A stretch of DNA of 49,231 nucleotides. Origin: CAYNYF01 sp964401385. GTDB lineage: Bacteria > Planctomycetota > Phycisphaerae > SM23-33. A model generated the notes under the pieces. It saw only the letters and a list, made by a program, of their open reading frames with translations, did no database searches and was not told the DNA's origin. How positions within the stretch are numbered: position 1 is the first letter of the stretch; each line of letters opens with the position of its first letter. Of the stretch, positions 42,484-49,231 are shown piece after piece. Made by a program: the position numbers and the translations under genes. The stretch lies in contig CAYNYF010000027.1 of NCBI GenBank assembly GCA_964401385.1, positions 1 through 49,231 on the forward strand, read 5' to 3'.

Positions 42484-44550
42484 TCAAGTGAGTCCACGGG
42501 CCGCCTCCTCCGGCACAACGGCATAGGTCAGAGGCTCCATGGCGCAGGTGCCCCGGCCCTGCGTCAAGGATCGCAGCACGGTGGTATAGCCAAACATACA
42601 CGCCAGCGGCACCCTGGCCGTAAGCTTGCGGCAAGCGCCTTGGTCCTCGAGATCGGTGATGTCCGCGCGGCGAGCATTCAGATCGCCGGTGATGCTGCCA
42701 ACGTAGGCCTCGGGCGTCACCACCTCCAGCCGCATGATCGGCTCCAGAAAGACCGGGTGGCCCTTTGCCACCGCCGCCCGGAAGGCCAGCGCGCCGGCTT
42801 GGGAAAAGGCGATCTCCGAGGAATCCACCGGGTGGTGCTTGCCGCTGAGCAGCGTAACCCTAATGTTTGTCATAGGATATCCCGCCAGCGGCCCACTGGT
42901 AGCCGCGTCCCGGACGCCATCGGCGACCGACGGGATATATTCGCTAGGGATCATGCCCTGCCGAACGGCGTTAACGAAGACAATCGGCTCCCCCGTCTTG
43001 GCCGCGGGGTTCGGCTCCACACGCAACAGGACCACCCCGTACTGCCCGTGGCCGCCGGTCTGACGGATAAACCTGCCCTCGGCCTCCGCTTCGACCGTGA
43101 TCGTCTCCTTATATGCCACTCGCGGCCTGCCCACGCGGACCGACAGGCCCATCTCCCGCATCAGCTTGTTCCGCACGACGTCCAGGTGCAGCTCCCCCAT
43201 CCCGGAAATCAACGTCTGCCCCGTCTCCCGCTCGGTCTCATACCGGAAGGTCGGATCCTCCCGCCGCAAGGTCGCCAGGGCTTCGCTGAGGCGGTCCCTT
43301 TCGCCTGCGCTGGTCGGCTCGATCGACATCGAGATGACCGCATCGGGGAATGTCATCACCTCCAGCACGGTGCGGTTCCGGGCATCGCAGAGCGTATCTC
43401 CGGTAAGGCTGTGCTTGGGGCCGACGATGGCGACGATGTCACCCGGGCCGGCCTGCTCCCGCCGGATGCGCTGCTTGGCGTGCATCTCCCAGATGCGCGA
43501 GACAATCTCCTTTTTGTCGCGGTTGGAGTTCAGCACGCGGGAGTTGGCCTTGAGCACGCCGCTGTACACGCGGATGAAGTACAGGTCCCCGTGCCGATCG
43601 GAGACGATCTTGAAAACCAGCGCCGAGAACGGCTCATCAGGACGGGGCCGGCGTGCAACCATCTTTTCTGAGTCGATACTCTCATGCCCTCTGACCGCCG
43701 GCAGGTCTATCGGGGAAGGCAGGTAGTCGCAGACCGCATCCAGCAAGCCGCGAACGCCCATGTGCTTAAGGGCAGAGCCGCAAAACACGGGTTGCAGCTT
43801 GCTGGCCAGCACGCTGCGGCGGATGGCCGCCTTGATTTCAGCGGCGGTAATGGGCTGTTCCTCAACGTACTTGTGCATCAACACATCGTCGCTCTCAGCT
43901 ATGGTTTCGATCATTTTCCGGCGGGCCCGCTCCGCCGCCTCGGCGTATTCGGCCGGAACATCCCGAACGATCAGCTTGGCCGCGACCTCGTCCGGCTCGT
44001 AGAACAGCCCTTTCCGTTCCACCAAGTCGATCTGGCCGGCGAAGTCGGCACCCGCGCCCATGGGCAACTGCACCACCACCGGAGCGGCCCCCAGGCGGTC
44101 GCGGATCTCGCGCACCGCCACCTCGAAGTCGGCCCCCACGCGGTCCATCTTGTTGACGAAGCAAAGTCGCGGAACGTGGTATCTGTCCGCCTGGCGCCAG
44201 ACGGTCTCGCTCTGGGCCTCTACCCCGCCCACGCCGCAGAACACCATCAGCGCCCCGTCCAACACCCGCAGCGAGCGCTCGACCTCGATCGTGAAGTCCA
44301 CGTGCCCCGGCGTATCGATCAGGTTGATGACGTGATCCCGCCACGGGCAGGTGGTGGCCGCCGAGGTGATGGTGATGCCCCGCTGCTGCTCCGCGGCAAG
44401 GAAGTCCATCACCGCGGTGCCGTCGTGCACTTCACCGATCTTGTAGCTCTTGCCGGTAAAGTACAGAACGCGCTCGGTCACGGTCGTCTTGCCCGCGTCG
44501 ATGTGAGCAACAATGCCAATGTTACGGATTGTTTCGAGTCTCGTGGCCAT
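42484..44550 (-). CDS. fusA: Elongation factor G
   Basis: 688 residues from ATG 44550. The GTPase motifs are G1 AHIDAGKTT (15-23), RGITI (57-61), DTPGH (79-83) and NKMD (133-136). Domain IV/V include GHGQYGVVLLRV and the end FGYTTVLRSLTQGRGTCAMEPLTYAVVP. It catalyses ribosome translocation. Planctomycetes may encode several EF-G paralogues, so whether this is the main translocase rather than a recycling-specialised copy cannot be decided by eye. The usual neighbour tuf is missing. Confidence 0.94.
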   Translation of the reverse strand: MATRLETIRNIGIVAHIDAGKTTVTERVLYFTGKSYKIGEVHDGTAVMDFLAAEQQRGITITSAATTCPWRDHVINLIDTPGHVDFTIEVERSLRVLDGALMVFCGVGGVEAQSETVWRQADRYHVPRLCFVNKMDRVGADFEVAVREIRDRLGAAPVVVQLPMGAGADFAGQIDLVERKGLFYEPDEVAAKLIVRDVPAEYAEAAERARRKMIETIAESDDVLMHKYVEEQPITAAEIKAAIRRSVLASKLQPVFCGSALKHMGVRGLLDAVCDYLPSPIDLPAVRGHESIDSEKMVARRPRPDEPFSALVFKIVSDRHGDLYFIRVYSGVLKANSRVLNSNRDKKEIVSRIWEMHAKQRIRREQAGPGDIVAIVGPKHSLTGDTLCDARNRTVLEVMTFPDAVISMSIEPTSAGERDRLSEALATLRREDPTFRYETERETGQTLISGMGELHLDVVRNKLMREMGLSVRVGRPRVAYKETITVEAEAEGRFIRQTGGHGQYGVVLLRVEPNPAAKTGEPIVFVNAVRQGMIPSEYIPSVADGVRDAATSGPLAGYPMTNIRVTLLSGKHHPVDSSEIAFSQAGALAFRAAVAKGHPVFLEPIMRLEVVTPEAYVGSITGDLNARRADITDLEDQGACRKLTARVPLACMFGYTTVLRSLTQGRGTCAMEPLTYAVVPEEAARGLT

Positions 44551-45083
44551 CGGTGAACTGACCAACCGGCACGTATGTACGCGCCTTTGGCTGACGATTT
44601 CGGGGATGTCGCGCCGACAAGCAAGACTTCCCATCCGGCCCGCCGGGCGCGTTTGGCCGCCCGTCAAGCCGGTGGGCAGATCGGCAGCTACCCAAAGGCT
44701 CTGCCAGCTTTAAGGCAAGCTGGCCCGGTTAAGGCCCCAATCCCCATACATCGGAATCGGACGGAGGTCTCCGAACGCGACATGCCTGCCTCTCGGGGAG
44801 TAGACGGTCCGCTCTTGGAGTCCTCGGCCTCTCATTCTTATACCTTAGAAGTCCCGGTCAGCCCGCCGCGAGCTTGTGACCGGGGTGATTCGGCCCGCCG
44901 GTCGGAACCTGTGAAACCAGCACCGGCCCGCGGCCTGACACGAATCATCCGCTCCATACTATTCCGCCCGGCCGGGCGGATCCAAAACACGAATAACAAA
45001 CGCCCTGCTGCCGGCAGCCACCCAGACACGGTAAGCGGTTACGCCCACGCGACGCCCGGATTGCCGCCGCACAGCTTCTCTGG
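44551..45083. promoter_or_regulatory. Long fusA leader/intergenic region with hairpin and palindrome
   Basis: 533 bp without a recognisable gene between rpsG and fusA. Two structures stand out: an 8-bp inverted repeat GCCAGCTT/AAGCTGGC with a 6-nt loop (44703-44724), and a perfect 18-bp palindrome TCCGCCCGGCCGGGCGGA (44963-44980). A weak -35/-10 pair (TTGGAT, 18 bp, TAGTAT) reading toward fusA overlaps the palindrome. An own promoter for fusA is therefore possible. Confidence 0.45.
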
Positions 45084-45560
45084 TCACCAAGCGAAGTGGG
45101 CGAAGGCTTTGTTGGCGTCAGCCATGCGGTGCACGTTTTCGCGCGTCGACATGGCTGCGCCCTCCCGGCGAAAGGCGGCCAGCAATTCCGACGCCAGTCG
45201 CTGCGATGCCGGCGAGCCGCTGCCCGCGCGCACCGCTTGGATAATCCACCGTATCGCCAGAGAAAGCTGGCGCCTGCGGTTCACCTGCATGGGGACTTGA
45301 TAGTTCGCCCCGCCCACGCGCTTGGAACGCACCTCGACCATGGGCTTGACGTTGTCCACCGCCTTTTCAAAGACCTCCTGCGGAGGGGTGTCTTTGATTT
45401 TCCCGGCGATGATATCCATGGCGTCGTAGAAAACCTTTTGGGCGACGGCCTTCTTCCCGTCCCACATCAGGCAGTTGATGAACTTGCTGACCAGCTTGCT
45501 CTGATAGCGAGGATCACCCGTCAACTGCTTGGCTGATGCTGTCCACTTCTTGTATGCCAT
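45084..45560 (-). CDS. rpsG: 30S ribosomal protein S7
   Basis: 158 residues. VSKFINCLMWDGKKAVAQKVFYDAMD and RVGGANYQVPMQVNRRRQLSLAIRWIIQAV are diagnostic. The end (RMADANKAFAHFAW) is normal. Primary binder in the 30S head. It follows rpsL by 59 bp. Confidence 0.97.
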   Translation of the reverse strand: MAYKKWTASAKQLTGDPRYQSKLVSKFINCLMWDGKKAVAQKVFYDAMDIIAGKIKDTPPQEVFEKAVDNVKPMVEVRSKRVGGANYQVPMQVNRRRQLSLAIRWIIQAVRAGSGSPASQRLASELLAAFRREGAAMSTRENVHRMADANKAFAHFAW

Positions 45561-45619
45561 CGATTGCCTCGTTTACGGTCTGCGCGCCCGTGCTGAGCCG
45601 GGCCGCTCCCGGCCGCGGA

Positions 45620-45991
45620 TCACCTGTTTCTCTTCGCACCATAGCATGACCGGCTCTGACGGCGGCCCTCCACGCCGGCGGCATCCAGCGTGCCGCGAAC
45701 GATGTGGTAGCGCACGCCCGGCAAGTCCCGGACCCGTCCGCCGCGAACCAGCACGATGCTGTGCTCCTGCAAGTTGTGGTCGACGCCGGGAATGTAGGCG
45801 GTGACCTCCTTGCCGTTGCTGAGCCGGACCCGTGCCACCTTTCGCAGGGCCGAATTGGGCTTCTTGGGCGGCAGCGTCTTGACCAGCAGACACACGCCCC
45901 GCCGCTGCGGGCACTCGTTAAGAGCGACGTTCTTTTTCTTCGCGACCTGTTTGCGTCTGCGCCTGCGAACCAATTGGCTAATTGTCGGCAT
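45620..45991 (-). CDS. rpsL: 30S ribosomal protein S12
   Basis: 123 residues from ATG 45991 (MPTISQLVRRRRRK). CPQRRGVCLLVKTLPPKKPNSALRK keeps Lys43, and LVRGGRVRDLPGVRYH has Arg at position 88 (codon CGG at 45728-45730), where most bacteria have Lys. It controls decoding accuracy. Upstream AAGG lies 8 nt from the ATG. The frame stays open further upstream but without S12 similarity. Confidence 0.97.
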   Translation of the reverse strand: MPTISQLVRRRRRKQVAKKKNVALNECPQRRGVCLLVKTLPPKKPNSALRKVARVRLSNGKEVTAYIPGVDHNLQEHSIVLVRGGRVRDLPGVRYHIVRGTLDAAGVEGRRQSRSCYGAKRNR

Positions 45992-46021
45992 CGTTTCAAC
46001 CTTATGTGTCAACTGTACGCG

Positions 46022-46050
46022 ATTTTCAAACAGCTTTGCAGGGCTGTCAA
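46022..46050 (-). promoter_or_regulatory. rpsL (str operon) promoter
   Basis: On the minus strand TTGACA (46050-46045, perfect) and GAAAAT (46027-46022; 4 of 6) have a 17-bp spacer. Transcription would start near 46015, leaving a leader of only about 24 nt. Confidence 0.55.
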
Positions 46051-46145
46051 ATCCGCCACAAGGGCCTCGCTCAAATCGTCCCTGGACCTCACGAAGCACG
46101 ACCGATTCGCTTCGCCTTCGCGCCGTCCGCGAGGGGCCGCCGTCA

Positions 46146-49100
46146 TTACCGGCTCGCCAAGGCCCGCTGAACGGCCGCCTGAATCTGGGCGTCGGTCAGC
46201 TCGGGCTCTTTCTCCGCCGCCATCAGCTCCGGCAGCGCCACCAGACGCTTCAGCTTCATCTCCAAATACGGCTTGAAGCTCGTGCCGGCGGGCAACAGGT
46301 GTCCAAGAATCACGTTCTCCTTCAGGCCGCGGAGTTCATCCACCTTGCCCGCCAACGCCGCCTCCGTGAAGACCTTTGTGCTTTCCTGGAAGCTCGCCGC
46401 CGACAGGAAGCTCTCGGACTGCAAGCTTGCCTTGGTGACCCCCAGCAGCAGCGTCTTGGCCGTGGCCGGCCGGGCACGACGCGTCTTGGCGGGGTCCTTC
46501 TTCTTGGCCTCCGCGTCCGCGTTGGACGCCTCGATCTTTTCTCGCGCGACCACCTCTCCGGCCATAAACTCGGTGCCACCGGCGTGGGTGATGCGCAACG
46601 ACTTGGCCAATCTCTCGTTCTCGGCGCGGAACCGGAACTTATCGATCACCTCGCCCGGCAAGAGGTTGCTGTCGCCGACGCTCTCGACGGCAACTTTCCG
46701 CATCATCTGCCCCAGGATGATCTCCACGTGCTTGTCGTTGATGTTCTGCTTCTGCCCGCGATAGACGGTCTGGATTTCCTGAAGAAGGTACTGCTGAAGC
46801 GCCTCCTCGCCGCGGATCCGGAGGATGTCGTGCGGGACCAGCGGGCCTTCCGTGAGCGTGTCGCCGGCTTCCACGTGATCGCTGGTGTGAACCAGCAAGT
46901 GCCGGTCGTGCGGAACGTGGTGCTCGCGCTCCATGCCTGACTCGCTGCGGACGGTGATGGTCATTTTGCCCCGACGCTTGTCGGTGCGCAGCTCCACCCG
47001 CCCGGAGATCTCCGCCATCGCGGCGGGCTCTTTCGGCTTGCGTGCCTCGAACAACTCGGTCACCCGCGGCAGGCCGCCGGTGATGTCCTGTGTGCCGGAG
47101 ACATCTCTGGGCTGACGGGCCAGCAGATCGCCCGGGCTGACGACCTGGCCCTCTTCGACCTCGACCCGAGCTTTGGCCGGCAGGTAGTGGAAGTCCAGAA
47201 TCTTGCCGGTCTTGTCCTCGACCACGATCCGCGGATGCTTTTCGCCTTTGTGCTCGATGACGATGTACCGCGGCCGGCCCCTCTCCGCCTCCAGACGAAC
47301 GGTCTCGCCTTCCTCTATGTCCTGGAACCGCACCGTGCCGGCGGCCTCCGCCAGGATCGGCACGCGGTGGGGGTCCCAACTCGCCAGCCGCGCCCCGGGC
47401 TTGACCTTCGCCCCGTCGGCGACCAGCAGCGTGGCGCCATACGGAACCTTGAACTTTTCGATCTCGCGGTTCTTCTGGTCCAAGACCCCGATTTCGCCGT
47501 TGCGCTTCAGTGCCACCCAAGCCTTGGTGGGGGCCTCGGGGGTCGGCACGGCGTTCAGTCCGCCGTACTTGACCGTCCCGCCGGCGCCGCAGCGGACCTC
47601 CGACTCGATGACGGCCCGCGTGGCCACGCCGCCGGTGTGGAATGTCCGCATGGTCAGTTGCGTGCCCGGCTCGCCGATCGACTGCGCGGCGATGATGCCC
47701 ACCGCCATGCCCTCCTCCACCAACTGGCCGCTAGAGAGGTCCAGTCCGTAACATTTGGCGCAGATGCCGAAGGCGCTGTCACACGTGAGCGGGCTGCGCA
47801 CGCGAATGGTCTCCAGCCCCAGCTCTTCGATCTGGCGGGCAATATCCTCCGTGATGATGCCATTCTCGCGGACGATCACCTGGTCGCTGATGGGATTGAC
47901 GATGTTCTCCCTGGCGACGCGCCCGACGATCAGCTCGCTCAGCGGCACGTCCACGTGTTCGCCCTTATAGATGGCGCTCTTGGTGATGCCTTTCAACGTG
48001 CCGCAGTCCAGATTGGTGACGATCACGTTCTGAGCCACGTCCGCCAGTTTTCGCGTCAGGTATCCCGAATCGGCAGTCTTCAAGGCGGTGTCCGCCAAGC
48101 CCTTGCGGGCGCCGTGCGTGGAGCTGAAGTACTCCAGCACCGTCAGCCCCTCCCGGAAGTTCGCCTTGATCGGGGTCTCGATGATCTCGCCGGAAGGCTT
48201 GGACATCAGCCCGCGCATTCCCGCCAACTGGCGGATCTGGTCGATGTTGCCCTTCGCCCCGGAGCCGGCGTCACTCATCAGCCAGACCGGATTGATGTAT
48301 TGCGGCTGGTCGGGGCGGACATCGCTTTTCAGCTCGGCCAGCAACGCGCGGGTCACTTCCTCGCGGGCGTGGACCCACACATCGATGGTCTGGTTGTAGC
48401 GCTCACCGTCGGTGATGGCGTCGGCCTCGTAGTCGCGGTCGATCCGATCCACCTGACGCTGGGCCTCGAGCAGGATTTTCTCCTTTCTCCGCGGAACCAG
48501 CAGATCTGTCACGCCGAAGCTCAGCCCGGCCAGCGTCGCCTGACGGAAGCCCAGCGCCTTGATGTCATCCAGCAGGTCCAGGGTGGCTGCCCGCCCGACC
48601 CGCTGATAACAGTCGCTGATGACTCTGCTGGCGCCCTTGTGGCCGAGCGGATAGTTGTAGAACCCCATCCCTTTCGGCAGCACGTCATTGAAAACGCACC
48701 GCCCCACGGTTGTGACAGCCAGGCCGGATTCGGAGACGGACGGACCGTCCTCATACACGACCTCGGTCTCTTTCGGCAGGCGGACGGCGATCGCGGCGTG
48801 CATCCCGATCAGCCCAAGGTCGTGGGCCATCATCGCCTCGTGCGGGTCCCGGAACAGGGGGACGCGCTGCCCGTCGACCTCGCTGGTCTTCAGCCGCGGA
48901 TCCACGCGGGCGTTGCCCCGCTCGGACGTGAGGTAATAGATGCCCAGGATGATATCCTGGCTGGGCGAGAGGACCGGCGATCCGTTGGCGGGGGAGAAAA
49001 TGTTGTTGGTCGACAGCATCAGGACGTGGGCCTCGACCTGGGCCTCGACGGACAGCGGCAAATGCACGGCCATCTGGTCGCCATCGAAGTCGGCGTTGAA

Positions 49101-49231
49101 GCCATGGCAGGCCAGAGGGTGAATCTTGATGGCGTTGCCCTCCACCAGCACCGGCTCGAAGGCCTGGATGCCCATGCGGTGCAACGTGGGGGCGCGGTTC
49201 AGCAGCACCGGATGCTGATGGATGACATCTT
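46146..49231 (-). CDS. rpoC: RNA polymerase beta' subunit, 3' part
   Basis: The last about 1027 residues; the 5' end lies beyond the right edge of the window. It opens at DVIHQHPVLLNRAPTLHRMG. NADFDGDQMAVHLP holds the three catalytic aspartates that chelate the active-site Mg. The second zinc site is NLDCGTLKG with CDSAFGICAKC. GIIAAQSIGEPGTQLTMRTFH is the trigger-loop region. The C-terminus ends IQAAVQRALASR. In E. coli numbering the window would start near residue 415. It is followed by rpsL after 154 bp. Confidence 0.98.
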   Translation of the reverse strand, partial: DVIHQHPVLLNRAPTLHRMGIQAFEPVLVEGNAIKIHPLACHGFNADFDGDQMAVHLPLSVEAQVEAHVLMLSTNNIFSPANGSPVLSPSQDIILGIYYLTSERGNARVDPRLKTSEVDGQRVPLFRDPHEAMMAHDLGLIGMHAAIAVRLPKETEVVYEDGPSVSESGLAVTTVGRCVFNDVLPKGMGFYNYPLGHKGASRVISDCYQRVGRAATLDLLDDIKALGFRQATLAGLSFGVTDLLVPRRKEKILLEAQRQVDRIDRDYEADAITDGERYNQTIDVWVHAREEVTRALLAELKSDVRPDQPQYINPVWLMSDAGSGAKGNIDQIRQLAGMRGLMSKPSGEIIETPIKANFREGLTVLEYFSSTHGARKGLADTALKTADSGYLTRKLADVAQNVIVTNLDCGTLKGITKSAIYKGEHVDVPLSELIVGRVARENIVNPISDQVIVRENGIITEDIARQIEELGLETIRVRSPLTCDSAFGICAKCYGLDLSSGQLVEEGMAVGIIAAQSIGEPGTQLTMRTFHTGGVATRAVIESEVRCGAGGTVKYGGLNAVPTPEAPTKAWVALKRNGEIGVLDQKNREIEKFKVPYGATLLVADGAKVKPGARLASWDPHRVPILAEAAGTVRFQDIEEGETVRLEAERGRPRYIVIEHKGEKHPRIVVEDKTGKILDFHYLPAKARVEVEEGQVVSPGDLLARQPRDVSGTQDITGGLPRVTELFEARKPKEPAAMAEISGRVELRTDKRRGKMTITVRSESGMEREHHVPHDRHLLVHTSDHVEAGDTLTEGPLVPHDILRIRGEEALQQYLLQEIQTVYRGQKQNINDKHVEIILGQMMRKVAVESVGDSNLLPGEVIDKFRFRAENERLAKSLRITHAGGTEFMAGEVVAREKIEASNADAEAKKKDPAKTRRARPATAKTLLLGVTKASLQSESFLSAASFQESTKVFTEAALAGKVDELRGLKENVILGHLLPAGTSFKPYLEMKLKRLVALPELMAAEKEPELTDAQIQAAVQRALASR

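Noticed and set aside
44551..44667. Extended N-terminus of EF-G from 44667
   Set aside because: The first conserved residues are MATRLETIRNIGIVAHIDAG at 44550; upstream residues look non-coding.
44963..44980. Perfect 18-bp palindrome as an intrinsic terminator
   Set aside because: No T-run follows on either strand and no gene ends nearby; kept only as a possible control site.

Overview
The window is a GC-rich bacterial chromosome segment, most likely from a Planctomycetes member of Phycisphaerae type. This rests on overall gene style: several UroD-like methyltransferase homologues, a GH29 fucosidase, ribosomal proteins L17 and S3 with long tails, an L2 with HPM instead of HPH, weak Shine-Dalgarno sites and frequent GTG/TTG starts. 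No 16S rRNA or tRNA is visible, so the assignment is an inference from protein character.

Layout. 1-1361 carries no gene. It is a dense cluster of repeats: REP-like hairpins with a GTAG foot, a 266-bp near-perfect direct repeat and a short purine-rich tandem repeat. 1362-6597 (minus strand) holds a secreted hypothetical protein, dapB, thrC, a rhomboid protease and a NUDIX hydrolase. 6598-7441 holds an AT-richer repeat patch and a frameshifted, truncated ISKra4-like transposase remnant. 7442-9426 is pyrK-pyrD (minus). 9620-15616 holds a secreted hypothetical protein, a DUF123 protein overlapping a UroD-family protein (minus), ilvD and a second UroD-family protein (plus), closed by a strong bidirectional terminator. 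15724-18726 (minus) holds a small membrane protein and a large secreted DUF2341/PA14/PKD/TPR protein.

18972-22502 (plus) is a compact four-gene set: FtsX/LolC-type permease, LolD-type ATPase, VTT-domain membrane protein and LolA-like periplasmic protein. It is a candidate lipid or lipoprotein export module. 22567-25511 (minus) holds a GH29 fucosidase and a GT2 processive glycosyltransferase, each with a recognisable sigma70-type promoter. A HIT protein (25865-26287) follows the ribosomal terminator.

26361-49231 (all minus) is the combined rpoC-str-S10-spc-alpha ribosomal superoperon: 3' part of rpoC, rpsL, rpsG, fusA, then rpsJ to rplQ including secY, adk, map and rpoA. It ends at a clear intrinsic terminator (26301-26331). 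tuf, rpmD and infA are absent from their usual positions. SecY carries an extra N-terminal domain of about 140 residues with four predicted membrane segments. S12 has Arg at position 88, where Lys is usual and where Lys-to-Arg confers streptomycin resistance in other bacteria.
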